DNA of 64,000 bases from Rhizomucor pusillus (taxonomy: Eukaryota > Mucoromycota > Mucoromycetes > Mucorales > Lichtheimiaceae), in contig FWWN02000629.1 in the NCBI GenBank assembly GCA_900175165.2, positions 60,223-124,222 on the forward strand, read 5' to 3'. The number at the start of each line of letters is the position of its first letter. The first letter of the stretch is position 1. A program made the position numbers and the translations under genes. Shown in pieces: positions 35,591 through 48,136 of the stretch. Under the pieces are notes generated by a model. It searched no databases. It was not told the origin of the DNA and saw only the letters and a list, made by a program, of their open reading frames with translations.

Positions 35591-36344
35591 GGAGACGCAG
35601 GTGTATATAAATATTTGCATCATAAAGACTTGGTTTCAAGTCAAGGAGCCATCTCACACCGTATAGCTTGTGTTCTGTACAAAGAGTGCTGTCTGAGACA
35701 GTTTGCTACCGGAAACCACGGAAAAATAACAATTCACAACTATTTCTGAAAGGCCTAGGGAAAATGAACTGTGAATAGTAAAGATCGACCTGTTGTCCTT
35801 CCATTAAACGACTTGAAATGATCAAGTTGAGAAGATACACATGGCTGCTTTATTGTCACTGGCAAAACTTGAAGAGGAATATGCTCAGCATCTATAGCTT
35901 GTGTTTATATCGGCTGTATGTGGACTTTGCATTAAACAAGTCATCAGAGGTTTACCTGTGCATTCTGCCACGGTCGCTTCCGCAGATTACCGCCTACTCA
36001 AGCATTTCTTCGCACACTCGGGAGTATCCTCGGGAAGCGTGTTTCGAGATTTAGGACTTCCCACATTCTTTTTTCATGCAATTGTCAATCGATTCTTCCA
36101 TTAATTCCTCAAACCCTTGGGCAGAGCAAAGAGAAGCTAAGGCGCGCAATAAGGCAGAGGACGACCGTAAGGAATTGGAGGCGCATGGCGTACGATATAA
36201 TAACTAATTATATTTTGTATTGCCATGTGAGTATTTTAGTACATTATGGATACTTTATCTCGATGAGCTCCTTTCACATGTTCATATCTGGAAGTCCGGA
36301 AAGAGACAATGATTTAAAGATAAAACAACTAGAGAATCCCATGA

Positions 36345-37025
36345 TATTTATAAGTACATCGAGTTTATATCCCAGTAGCAGCAAAGAGTCGATTCTACGA
36401 GAACAAGTAGGAGATTTAGCCACAAGCACCAGTTGCAGCTGGTGCAATCCAACCTCCTCTGTCTATACCGTATTAAATTTACACGGTGCAGGTGGAAGCT
36501 CCCAGACAACTGCGTCGATTGTAGGGAGAAGGAGTACATACTTGCTTGTGAGGACTTACTTATCATTGTCCTTGTGAAATGTCGGCAGAGTTAAAGAAGG
36601 TGTTTTTGCAGAAATCACAGTAATAGGCGTACCCTTCAGAGACCATGCTAGAAACAAATTGTAAAGTTCGAATGGAGGAAAGTTTTCAGGAGGTGCGTCG
36701 TTAAGTTTTTGCACAAAACATATACGAAATCTAGAAAGAATCTGTGGAAAAATTTGGACAGCGGGAATCGCTGACAGAGTGTATGGCTTTTGTGTGTGCG
36801 CTGTATACATAGAACTAGTTGCCATAATACAACTAGCGTCAAAGCTTCTTTTTTCTAAGCTGTTTGTGCAACTTTTTAGCGTCACATTGCCAGCAGCATC
36901 TGCGCGGCGCTTGGCTGCTTGCTTGGGAAGGGAGGACGATAACAGGACCCATTTCACAGCAGCAATGATGTTGAGTACGGGGCCCTGATGCCTACGCTTC
37001 GATGGTACATGGCAATGCGCCAAGA
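36345..37025 (-). repeat. Dispersed repeat, copy 2, blocks B-C, with open frame
   Basis: Reverse complement of 17690-18375. Here a 155-residue frame stays open from 37023 to 36556 and runs up to a donor-like GATAAGTAAG. It includes PVLNIIAAVKWVLLSSSLP and ENFPPFELYNLFLAWSLKG. I do not recognise the protein. The better preserved frame suggests the repeat derives from a protein-coding unit. Confidence 0.75.
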
Positions 37026-37321
37026 AGAGAGAAACGAAACGAAACTTTACAAACGTAAAACGTCTAGCGCGGTCAATAATGCAATACCCCTTCCCCCAAT
37101 GTCCCCTTGCGCACGCCTCTCACTTTGCGGTCATAATCAAAAGGGAAAAAATGTAAAGAGGAACTTTTTTATCCTTCTGTATTACAAGTAAGGTGTATGG
37201 GTAACAAACATGTACGATGTGTAGCAACAAAATGTAAAAGTGGTATACTCGATATAATGGCTGGACGACAGTTTGAAAAGTGAATTACATTAAACTGGTT
37301 ATAGTACGCAACGCTCTTTGC

Positions 37322-38879
37322 TTATGCATGGCCGACGGCTGCAGATAGCGAAACAGAGTGGTGGTGATGCAAAGGAGTTGGATGGATATTGTTGAGGCCG
37401 GGATTAGCAATAGCGCTGAGGAAGGTATCGAGTTGCACAGAAGCGGCCTGCAATGTAAGTGGCGATGCAGTAGTTGCAGCCGCGGCTGCAGCAGCAGCAG
37501 AGATACGCCCGTGGTGGCGCAACAGGCGATGGGCAGAGGATAAGCTTCGCGATGGGTACCGTTCCAGCAGCGCCGCATCGCGGTCGAGTGCAAGGTAGAC
37601 GGATGTGCCGAGTCCGTCCACGGATACAACGTCGAGGTTCCCGCCGAAATGGCTCGCGAGTGCCTGAGCAGAACGCCAGCCGCTCATGGCTTCCCATTCG
37701 ACCAAACCCTCCGGATAGTGGTCGTCTTTTTCAACTGTGTTGGCCTTGGTCTGGCTTAGCACTGAAGCGCACGTGGGGATGCCTAGCGGATCGCGTGGGA
37801 TGCCTGCCTGGAGATCGCTAGGTAGCAGCGGCGCAGAGCTGGTAAGCCGGAACCCGACGCTGGTAGGTCCGCCAAATACATGCATTGCGATAGGCTCCTC
37901 TTCTGAACCTCGTTTTAAGATTGTTCGCAGCCATGAATGTCGCTTACCCTGCAGCAGTTCTTGCTTCTGCTGTCGAGCAATGTGTGCTTTCAGGGTGACG
38001 AGTGTTGATTCGTAAATAATGCGGTGAAGCAGATTGGGTATGAACGTGAGCTCCCGTCTATCGTCTGCTGCCGCCTTGGGAACAAGATGTATCTCTGGTG
38101 ACGGCTTTCCGAGCGCAGCAGAGCATGTAGCTCGAGCGTCCTGAATGGCTGTGCTCGCCACATCGATGGGGTTCACAACTTGTGTCTGGTTCCCGTTCTT
38201 ATCTGACCAAGATAAATGTTGATCTAGATTTTGGGGGGGATGTTAGTAAGGAGCTTGTGTATAAAATGTTAAGGAAAAAAATAAAAGATAGGAGCCCATG
38301 TTGGCGCACACCCATCTATGCATGAGACTACTTACCAAGTAGGATGTGGATGCCGAAGCTGATAGTGTTGATGTTATCCATGAGGACTGGGAATGCTGAC
38401 AATGCATATCTCAGCCGGATCAAGTTGGCTGCTTGACGCTGGCGCAAACGCTTTAACATGTTTCGGAATGCCTGATCAGACGTTGATTGGAGGGATGGAT
38501 GCAAGAGCGTGCAAATATCATGTAAATAGCTGTGTGCAACGTAGCGGATAATGGGCGATCGAAGCGCATCTGGAGACATTGTCGATAGCAGCCGCAGAAT
38601 GTGCGTATATCGAACGGGTAATTCGGAGCACAGGAATGTAGGTGAGCTTGCTACCGGCATTTCCTGCTCCTTGTGGAAGGGATGTTTGTAATTTGTATTT
38701 TTGATCGCCGATGCCAGATGCGATAACTTTGGAGTAGTGAAAAATAAGTACTTCCGCCAAATGTTTGCCACTGATGTTTTTTGTCAATTACAGCTTACAG
38801 ATATGCGTGTTTCCTGGGCCGCCCACAGTGAAGTCATGATTTGTCGTGGAAGAACGTTAATTACATGTGATTGTAGCAT
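37322..38879 (-). CDS. Mitochondrial PDK/BCKDK-like protein with degenerate ATP-binding boxes
   Basis: Three exons (38879-38799, 38726-38336, 38223-37322) give 457 residues. The N-terminal helical part matches the BCDHK/PDK regulatory domain (CSELPVRYTHILRLLSTM, RQRQAANLIRLRYAL, then NINTISFGIHILL). The C-terminal part corresponds to the GHKL ATPase domain (NLLHRIIYESTLVTLKAHIA, GWRSAQALASHFGGNLDVVS, GLGTSVYLAL). Normal PDKs carry an N-box Glu...Asn, a DxGxG box and a GxGL box. Here the N-box Asn is replaced, no DxGxG is found, and the GxGL glycines are lost, while the final GxGT stays. It is probably a pseudokinase or a strongly diverged paralogue, with a long Ala/Leu/His-rich tail. Family members phosphorylate E1 of pyruvate or branched-chain dehydrogenase complexes. 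The first exon is inferred. Confidence 0.75.
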
Positions 38880-40696
38880 ATTAAAAGGTCTGTAAAAATT
38901 GTAAAGTAGAAGGTAAAAAAAGACGGATGATTCCTCTTCCTATCTCTCCACAAAATCTTTATATATATATACATATATATATGCGCGTGAGATTCTACGT
39001 AGAAGAGAGCCCCTTACAGATCCCATGTCTTTCCGCTAAAAGGTCGCATTTTAATTCAAAATTGCACATCCTTGACAACGATGCATATTCCTGCAGATCC
39101 ATGGACCAAACTTTGCTCAATGAAACCTTTTTTTAGATCTTTAGCATGCAAGGAATATACACAAATCCGCGGGAAAGAAAGAGATAGATAGATAAAGTGT
39201 ACGTGCGTGCGTTGTAAATTGGCTAATAGCAATTGACGAAATCGCCATATATACTGAAATGCATTTCCTTCTCCCCTTTCTTGTCTCACAATTTTTCCTC
39301 CTTCTTGCTCTTGCAATTCGCCTTTCTCCCCCCACCCACCAATGAATTCATTCGACAGCTACGTACAATCCCCCACCCCCAGTTCTTTCTTGCCTCCCCC
39401 TCTAAATGCACAAGATCTGCCTTCGCTTCTATATTCTAATACAAGTGAAGAGACTTGGCGTCAATATTACGTGAACTTTTGCCGTTGCCGCCGCCGCCGT
39501 AATATGCTTCTTTTGTAGAAAAAAAGGAAGAGGCATTTGCGTCTCTCTTACTCTACATAGTTCTTAATACTTTTGCCGTCCAAGCAGCTTGCTGGCATGT
39601 CTCAATAATGCTTGGCATCTTCAGGTACACAGCTGTTGCGGAGGAAGAATGTTTCTAAGAAGCAACTTGCGCCTCGCAAAGTTGTAATAGAAAGCAAGGA
39701 TAAGTTTTCTCTCTCTTGGCTAAGGTTTAATCTTTTCAAACAGGTCTTCCTTTTCGACAGCAATTACCGAATCTTATAATATAATGACTTACTGGGAGGA
39801 ATTAATAGTAAATAGGAACACGCTTTTACCAGTCAAGGATCACGAATATTTAGTAACCATTAGACTGACATGATCTTTAGCGCGCATTGCTCCTCTCCAT
39901 TGTATGTAGCAATTTTTTTTGCATAAATGTTACTTCATTTTCACTTGAAACAAAGTACATAATAATATGCTGCGCATAACTGCGCATAATATATATATAT
40001 ATATATATATATCACATTAGTAATCACTGGAAACTTTGTTTGCACAAGTACAGCATCCTGTAGATACTCCTTAATGCGAGTGGAGCGAGATACGATATCT
40101 GCCCCGCTGCGATGTCTTACTCAATGACAAGAGCGAAATACAACTAGAGCAATCAATGTCAAGGCAGGTATCATTATTTATACAATACGTAATCTTGTAA
40201 TAACGAACGGTGGAAAATACGTACAAACTCACAAACGGCCTGCCGTCAAGTCACAAGGCTTTTGCATGTTGCGATCTTCGTCCCTGCCCTGACTCGTGAT
40301 ATCTGTTCCTGGGAACTGGGTTTCGGTACCTTTTATTTTCTGCTCTCATTTAGTGCTAGCTCAGGAACCGCAACGTTAAATGTAGAAAGCGTGGCTTTTT
40401 GTTCAAATAACTGCGGTGACAAGTCTAGTGTAAAGAGACTTGACTGTGTAGTTATTCCTCCTTCTTCCAACTACTCCTTTATACTCGCAGCAGCCTCGGA
40501 CAAGAAAATGATTATAGTTAAGCAAGAGTTTTAAAAAGCGAGAGAAAGCTTCAATTTCGTAGATTCAAATATTTACAGTAAAGAAAGACAATACATGTAA
40601 AGTCAAAAGGTGGGGGAGGCGGATGTGTGCGCCTATGTGTGTGTGTGTGTGTGGAAGGGAGGTGTTCGATTGTGACAATAATTGATAGAGGAGTGG
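38880..40696. other. Intergenic with microsatellites
   Basis: No gene is supported. An (AT)n run lies at about 39989-40012, TATA-rich sequence at 38960-38982, and a GT run at 40636-40652. A frame at 40262-40534 lacks an ATG start and splice context. Confidence 0.55.
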
Positions 40697-42155
40697 CTAG
40701 AATCTCAGCACGCCAGCAGTTCCAGCCACTAGACTAGGGGCAGAAGCTGCGGGCGGGGGTTGGTGGTGCTGCGATGCAACGGAGAAGGACATGACAGCAC
40801 TGTGGTGGTGGTGGTGCTGCTGCATCGTCGTTGTTGCTGGTGGTGGCGGCGGTGGTGACACAGAAGAAGAGCACGCAATGGGACTAGCACCGGCACCGGT
40901 GGCGGCTTCCTGAGCTCGCGATACAGGGCGATCCTTGTGTGCAAGAAGGAGTGTCTTTAGGTTGATGAGTTCTTCTCGCAACGTATTGGCCTGCATTTGC
41001 AACTGTTCATTATCAGTTGTCAGGCACTCGACCTTTTTCTGCAAATCATTGAGCCACTGTTTCTTGCGCTGGCGGCATTTCAGTGCGGCTGGCAAAGCAG
41101 ATATTAGCTAAAAAGTTTTTGCTATGCAAATTCCAGCTTATTGTTACCAATTCTGTTCCTTTCCAAAAAGTTTCGCCGCTTTTCGTCATCTTCCTCCTTT
41201 CCAGCACTTGTTCGTGCTCGTTTTCTCGGCGCGGCTTTCGGCGCCTCTTCGTCTTGTTGATTATTCTGTTGCTCAGCTGCCGCCGCTGCTGCCGCTGCTT
41301 TTCGCCGGGGGTTTCGTCGCGAAAAAGAGGTAGAAGAGGGAGGACTAGGTTTCGATGTTGTCAAGGTCGTCGTCGACTCTGCAGACACGGACTCTCCGAC
41401 GGTTGCGGTCGAAGTCAAGCTGGGTACACTCGCTGTGCTGCTCAGCGACGACGATCTCGCACTAGTGTAGGTGTTACTTTGGCGTTGCATGGTGGGTACA
41501 CCAAACGTAGAAGTGGTGGATAAGGGGTCTTTTGTTCATCATTGAAGGAGTATAGTATGTCAGCAACCTATTGATATATTACAAATACATATATTCTTTA
41601 CTTACCAATGCCTACACCGTCCATGAGAGGGGGAGGTCTCTGAGCAGCAGAGAGGTAGGGCGCAGGAACCACGGCAGGATTGGTTACAGCGATGGTGCAG
41701 AACTCGGCCGGGTTAAGCGGTCCTTGAAGCATGGACGGCGAAAGCGGTCCTGTTCGCAACGAGTCCCATGCGAGATGGTTTGTCACGTCTTTAGGCAGAA
41801 TTCCACCGCCAATGAGCGGCGGCGCTGGCACAGGACTTGTGAGATCAGCCACGGACGGTAAGGAAGGTTTATCCGCAATCGTCCTTGTCGTTGTTGTCGT
41901 CGTATGATCACCACCCGACGAAGGGCCGCTGCTGCTGCTACCATTGTCACTGCTATCACTGCTGCTGTTGCTGTGGCTATTGTCGTTATTTTTACTACTA
42001 GTAGCGCTATCATCATTTGCAGCTCGTGCGGCGGATCGGGCCGTGGTCGTGTCACGCCTATCGTCACCCTCTGTCGACAACGACGAGAAACTCTGCTCGA
42101 AAGGATTCGGCTCCTGATCGAGTTTTGCACTCGGGTTCAGCGGCAGTACGGCCAT
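40697..42155 (-). CDS. atf1: bZIP transcription factor, Atf1/CREB type
   Basis: Three exons (42155-41606, 41528-41148, 41088-40697) give 440 residues. The N terminus carries the Atf1 signature NPFEQSF near residue 18 and a segment LTSPVPAPPLIGGGILPKDV, followed by LSPSMLQGPLNPAEF, resembling the OSM/HRA regions of fungal Atf1. The bZIP starts at about residue 292: KRRNFLERNRIAALKCRQRK, then the zipper WLNDLQKKVECL...LQMQANTLREELINLKTLL. A Pro/His/Ser-rich tail ends the protein. Fungal Atf1 is phosphorylated by the Hog1/Sty1 MAPK and binds CRE sites in stress genes, so it lies downstream of the Ssk2-type kinase family also present in this window. One intron lies within the basic region (RNRI|AALK), a conserved type of position. 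Confidence 0.92.
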
Positions 42156-42307
42156 GGGCGGGCTGCTTGGTAAGTGTTCTATGCAACAGCGTTCGAAATT
42201 GTTTTTCAGTTAAACAGCGTCGCTCACTCGTGGAACGCCAAATCGCAAACCATTTTCGGTCGGGAACGAGCTCATAGGCACTGCAACTGGGTTTTCGAGA
42301 AAAGGGG

Positions 42308-42342
<35 letters not shown>

Positions 42343-43391
42343 AAGCTAGCTTGAAAGGAGGAGGAGGATGGAAAGGAAGGGGGGAAAAACGAATTGTCCG
42401 GTTTGCATTTTGTCCCGCCGCCGGTCGCGCGGTCGTCAATTACATCATAATGGGCGTCTGTGCCTGATCTTTCATTGGGCACAGAAGCTTCTCGACCAAA
42501 ATTTCACATAGAATATCGATTGCACATCTAGAGTCGGCCGATCAACCACAATCGTCGCCGCTTCAAACGTACGATCGACAAAACGTATAGCTCGACTAGC
42601 ACCACCAGCAGCGCAAACAACGCACACGCACAGACCAACCCAACCACCTCTTCTTGTTGATTGCTTTCAAAAACCCTTGCACTCGCACGCAGTGTTGCGA
42701 AAAAGCATAAAAACACGAGGCTGTTGTTAAGTAGAATTCTCCCCAACCATCTCCCCGATGAATACCGTTGCTGCTGCCAGAGGAGACAGTCTTCCGCGGT
42801 CAGATAGCAATCTAGCATCTACCACCAATTCACGCACTCTGTTAACCCTCCAGGTCGACTTTTAGTGATATATACGATGATTTGTAGTTCTGTGAAGTAT
42901 GTTTTCGCACATTTCCGGGGTCACAGTGCAGAGATATATTTTTTGGGGCAACGTGCGTTGATTGATCAAATTGATCAACAATGACGTCTATGTGCTACCT
43001 TGACGATGAAAAAGGAGTTGTCTTCTGCCAAAAGTTATTAAAAACTTTGATTTATCCATTCTTTCAGTCTTTTAAAGAGTTTATCAGACGTGTCGAGTTT
43101 TAGCTAGAGTATATATATAAAAGGACACGTAATGATTACTTGTGTGTTATTCCACTAACAAACTACAGCGGGTGTTGATAGAGACAAAAGAGAAGAGAGA
43201 GAGAGATCGAGACGAAATACATGGCTGGCGGGCGGGTTGATGAAAAAGAAAAAAATGTGTAAAGAAGAGTAAAGCAAAAAGAGAAATGATAAAGAAAATT
43301 CTACAGGATCTTTAGGAGGGGAGACAGAGACGACGACGACGACGACAGTGTAGAGTGAGCATACAATGTGTTCGGGGTTTTTGTAGGGTCT
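42156..43391. other. Upstream region of the atf1-like gene
   Basis: GA-rich tracts occur (42303-42345, 43185-43210), and a CGA/GAC triplet run lies at 43329-43346. A TATA-like sequence is at 43110-43121. No gene is supported. Confidence 0.55.
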
Positions 43392-46300
43392 TTAGATTTC
43401 GCCTTGCTGTTCTTCTTCAGGACTGTATTCTTTCGCAAGTTTGACATCTTGCTCTTCCTTTGTCTTGATGGCGCGAACATAGTCTTGTTCGTTCTTTATA
43501 GGTTGATCTGTCTTCTGAGATTGTAGTTGTTGTTGTTGTTGCTGTGGATGCTGGGAAGCTGTGGTCGTTTTATTGCCATCAGAAATATGTATACTTTCAA
43601 AGTGGTCAGCAAACGAGTTGTTCCAATCTTGGTTGTTGCCCTGGTCCTCGCAGCTTGTAAAGTCTCCAAAAGGATCATCCTCATCTTCCTGTGCTTTACC
43701 GCTGGATTCACCTTCAAAGAATTCACTGTCGTTAGCTCCTTCGTCTTCATTCTCATGCAAATGGCTCTGTGTGCGATGCAGCATGTTGTTTTGAGGGAAA
43801 GGCGCGAAATTTCTTGACCAGTCTGCAGGCATTCTGCCAGACTCCTATATATGAATTTCTTTCATCAGATAAATTGCCTCTTATTTATTCATTTATCACC
43901 GTTTTACCTCATCCTCGTCGCTGCCATATTCTTCATCTTCATCCAGTTCGTCTCGTGTGCTGTTTATGCGGTGGGCTGCAATCTGCTCTGCCCCGAAAGC
44001 TCCGCCGTAGGAGTATTCTCGGTCGTAATCAGCTCTGCCGCTGCATAAAGATCAACTCTTAGGACCATCTCTCCAGAAACAACTCCCTATCTTCCTTACG
44101 TGATCCAGTTTTCAGTCTCCTCATCTTCATCGTCATCTAGTCCTCCGTCAGCGTGTTGAGCGAGGTAACGAGAATACTAGGATGCAATTTCGTTACAAAA
44201 ACTTGATTGAACCCATAAGTCTATCACTCGTACCTGGCTAGCGGCCGTGCCTTCCAGTGTTTCTTCTTCCTCATCTTCATCCGTAGCTGCATCCATTCCA
44301 TCATTTGGTCTAGGACCCGCCAATGGCAGACGATCTCGCTCTTTAGTCTCTCGCAATTGATTGGCGCAGTATTCGTTCCAGCTCTGGAGATCAATGTCAT
44401 CCTTGATATGATTTACAATGGTTTCCGGATACCCTTCGAAAAGTTTGATAATTTCATCAGCAATAAATGTCAGATGACCCATATAGCCGAGTCGCATTCC
44501 CTTTGGCTTTGCACTGTACATTCCTTTTAGCATACAAGATCATACACTACAATAGACACAAACAGATTTTACCATTCTTCATCGTTTTCCTTTTGTGACG
44601 CAACCATGCGATCGGTAAGCTTGCCATCCTTGAAGACAGAGATGGCCAAATGCCGATTGTATCCTTTATCCATACGTCCATTGAATACTTGATGTAGCAT
44701 GTCATATATCACATAATGCAAGAAATTGTTCCATGGGAATGCAAAGAACAGATCCTATTTTCCATTCATACTCATTAATACTACGTTGCATTGTATATGT
44801 ATATCTTTAACTTACGATGCAGGTTGGCATGACGCGATGCTCAACAAATTGAATTTTAAGATAATCTCCAATAGTAACCTTGCTTCCGTCATGCTCTAGA
44901 GTTACAATGGGTTCATCCTTGCTCTCTTGTCCTAGATCTTCATCGTTGCTCTCCTTTGCTTTTGAATCATCTTTAGTCTGCTGGGACTCCTTCTTCTGTT
45001 CCTCCTCTTCTTGCTGAGCAGCAACAGTGGTCTTTCCATCGTCAGCATGTAATGACTCTGAAGACTGTTTAGAATCGGTGCCTAGCTGCTGCTGCTGCTG
45101 CTGATTTCCTTCCGCTGTCTCCTTTTCACTTTGGTTCTGTTGCTGAGCAGCATTGTTGTTTTCATCCTTCTCATAAGCTTCATTCTGCTCAGAACCTTCG
45201 TCATCGAAAACGGTGTTTAGGTTGGTCATATTGGAACAATGGAGCAACTCAGCAAAGAGTTCGCAGATCTTTAGGCGCTCGAAGCCAAGGGGTAATTGTT
45301 CTCCGAGGGTCGTCTTCATTGGTGTGCTCTGTGATAACAATACATTTGAATGATCCCATCACAGCAAACTTTTTTAAAAGAAATGATAGACATACTACTG
45401 AGCGAGGATGGATGAGCAAGTTCTTAAAGTCGCCGACATGGTCCGCCAAGACTTTGAGCATATCTGCCAGCGATACTGAAGTCTGACGGACCATGGTGTT
45501 GGAATATCCGTAGGCACCGTTGAGCATCGGATCATTATCCATGTCGCTGCAAGCATAATTCTTTAGAATATCTCTGCCATTGTTCTGTGCAGTGTACTGA
45601 CCTATTGTTATGCCGGATCAAATCTATGATAATTGTTACGCCGTTGATGAGCGTCGAAGTCGAATTGGGCGCTTTTGCATCGAGCATGTATTTTGTCAAC
45701 TTTCGTATTACACGCTCACTAGTGATTATCGGTCAAAAATTCAGATACTCCAGATTAGATATTCATATTTATACCTCTTTAGATCGATGATGAGATCGTT
45801 TAGGCCGATACTTGGTGATTCAACAAGACTCGTCTGCGATATGCGGATGATTTCGCTTATGCATTGCTGCGCGACAGAGTGCTCCTACAAGATTGCATAG
45901 AATCAGCAGATCGTTAATTACAGAAAGTATCTTTATAAGATACCTCGCTGTCCAGATAAGGGTCCAGCCGTTCTATCAGACTGTCAAGAAGACCGTGATC
46001 GCTCAACCACTGAAATGCTACATGTGAGTTTACATGCCTTTCTATTTGTTTTACCAACTTATTTACCTGTACGATTCCCTTTCCTTCTGACAATTCTTCC
46101 ACGCGAACCAAAGTCAACAACAGATCCATGATAGCGGTAGTCTGCAAATGAGCCAAGATACGGTCCAAGTTCTCAGGCTTAGCTTTGATAAACTCAAGCA
46201 CCTATGTTAACAATTCGCATTAGCTCTCTCTATCTCTCTCTGCGTACGAGTTTACGCTGATCGGAAAATAGTAGGATCCGAAATTTCCCCCGTTTCTTGG

Positions 46301-47154
46301 CTTGTGTGATGCCAATGCGTCCACGCTCTCTTACTCACCTCTGCAGTTCGCTTCGTGAGGAAGACGCTGATAGTCTTGCAGAAATATTGAGCTTGGAGGG
46401 AATCCAATCCTACAGGTTTATCCTGCTCCTCTGCTTCTTCTTGGTGTTCTTTACGCTGCGCCTGTGCCTGATCATCATCTGTTGCTGCAGCTGCAGCTGC
46501 ACTTCGTCTCGGTGGAGCAGGACGATCCAAGAATGACCAGAATGATTCTAAAAGCTCCTTCCGCTCCAGAACAATAGCATCCACAATCTGAGGAATTTCG
46601 CATGCTATAATCTCGCATGAAAGAAACGGGTATCTAGAAAGAAGGACACGGATTAGCAGCCTATATAATTGTAGCTCTGTGATCATATCACATACTTGAA
46701 TCGTCGACTCTCGTCCAGGTCAGTCGCAGTAATATAATTCAGCAGCTTTTCCAAGTTTTCTGGCCTGCAAAGACTGTAAGCAACAAAAGGTTAAGGATGA
46801 CAATGTTGTGCTTGCAAAAGCATTGCGACAAGGCGGAGGGTGAGCATTCGGAACCAGCATCTCTCTCTTAAGAGTTGCTTCTTCCCTGTTATATATATAC
46901 ACACATAAACGCGTGCTCGTGTCCGCCTACCCTGTACGTAGCATTCCTACTCCTCTTCCCCACAAGCACCCTCTGCAGCCGATTTCCCCAAACTATAGGT
47001 GAAAAAAAGGATACAAATCAACCAGCTTCTGATTGTGCGACTTGGCTTCTTGCAAGAGATCTTCTTCCTCCAGAATATCTTCCAGCTCGATATCTTCACG
47101 ATCCAAGAGAGTGTCAATTGCTGACGGGTTTTGGAATCCAAAGCGCCAAAACAT
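43392..47154 (-). CDS. SAPS-domain protein (Sap190/PP6 regulatory subunit family)
   Basis: Fourteen exons (47154-47015, 46773-46696, 46633-46339, 46201-46067, 46009-45944, 45884-45775, 45718-45602, 45546-45396, 45328-44816, 44754-44573, 44513-44234, 44176-44100, 44040-43908, 43844-43392) give 909 residues. The opening MFWRFGFQNPSAIDTLLDRE is diagnostic. It is followed by LDFLCRPENLEKLLNYIT-like, YPFLSCEIIACEIPQIV, GKGIVQWLSDHGLLDSLIER, NSTSTLINGVTIIIDLIRHN, LGFERLKICELFAELLHCSN and DLFFAFPWNNFLHYVIYDML, and then MRLGYMGHLTFIADEI. In yeast, Sap proteins bind the Sit4 phosphatase and act in G1 progression and TOR signalling; in animals they are PP6 subunits. Acidic/Gln-rich inserts split the domain, and the C-terminal third is acidic and disordered. 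Confidence 0.93.
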
Positions 47155-48136
47155 GATGAATGTCTCGACGAGTAAAGTAAAAAAGGGAGAGAGAAAACGG
47201 GCAGAGGCACGTAATACGGCTTCTCTCCGCGAACGAAACAATCGGTTCGGCCTTTTAGCGCTCCACTGAAGATCTCTAGTGTGGGATCCAATTTTGGCGC
47301 GCTGGAATGGGGACACTGCTCACTCTGACATACACAATAGTTCACTCGCCATCAAATGTAAACCGGAAACTATCCAAACGATATCGAATTGTCTTATATG
47401 TGATATGCGAGCTGTCGGCAGTTTAGTGGCGGTGATCATCAATAACGTTATTGCCCTCTGCGAGGTTTATTTTTTTTCTTCTTAACAGCATTGATATACC
47501 CTTTAGCTCAACGTTGCACGCAGGTACCATCCGGAGAAGCTACATCGACAACCGCAATCCTTCAAGACAACATCCTGTACGTATCATGGCTTTGTTTTCT
47601 TCCGCTTAGATATGTAACATCTGGACCGACGTGACGCAGAGCACATATTTGCAACCAGCAAATAATGGCAAAAATTTCAGAGGTCAGGTGGTCCTACCAG
47701 CTCCAGCTTGGATTAATCCACGCATTGGCATTTTCTGCCAAGGCAACGGTGCAGACTATGTATACATGGATGCATTTCCTTCCGTCCTCGGGGAGAAACT
47801 CTGTATTCACTCCTCGTACATACAGTTTTATCTATGTACAATACAATGTTTCCCTATAAGTCAGATTTTCCGCACCAGATACAGCATCTATGCGTAAGAA
47901 CAAACCTGTAATCATGGTTCGGTCCTGAATATGCCAACCAGACTTAAAGTACATATGTAGTGCCTGCGATGAAAAAAGTAACGGGAGAGGGATCCACCGA
48001 AATCCAACAGCTTGAAAAGCATATCTTCTCCGCGCATTGTCAGTATTCATGTACCAGAATCGGTCATAATAAAACATGCTGGAGCCAGCGATATTTCATG
48101 TCAAAACTGAAAACAAGATAAATGCAACCATTTTAT
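47155..48136. other. Intergenic, no gene seen
   Basis: Promoter of the SAPS gene plus the 3' flank of the phospholipase D gene. Short open frames on both strands lack a shared pattern or splice support. Confidence 0.5.

Larger units (their letters stand above)
35208..37321. other. Intergenic with repeat fragments and exon-like relics
   Basis: It contains two blocks of the dispersed repeat family. A short exon-like reading frame on + at about 36078-36190 (WAEQREAKARNKAEDDRKE) looks like a fragment of a coiled-coil protein but has no supported gene around it. The stretch 37026-37321, 3' of the kinase-like gene, shows nothing. Confidence 0.5.

Noticed and set aside
36078..36190. Exon-like coiled-coil frame WAEQREAKARNKAEDD on +
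   Set aside because: No start, stop or splice partners that yield a gene; listed only as a relic within the intergenic entry.
40262..40534. 90-codon frame on +
   Set aside because: No ATG start, no domain, and flanked by microsatellite-rich DNA.
29122..42155. Ssk2-type MAPKKK and atf1-type bZIP in the same 13 kb taken as a stress-pathway gene cluster
   Set aside because: They lie on different strands with unrelated genes and repeats between them. Proximity alone does not support a functional cluster.
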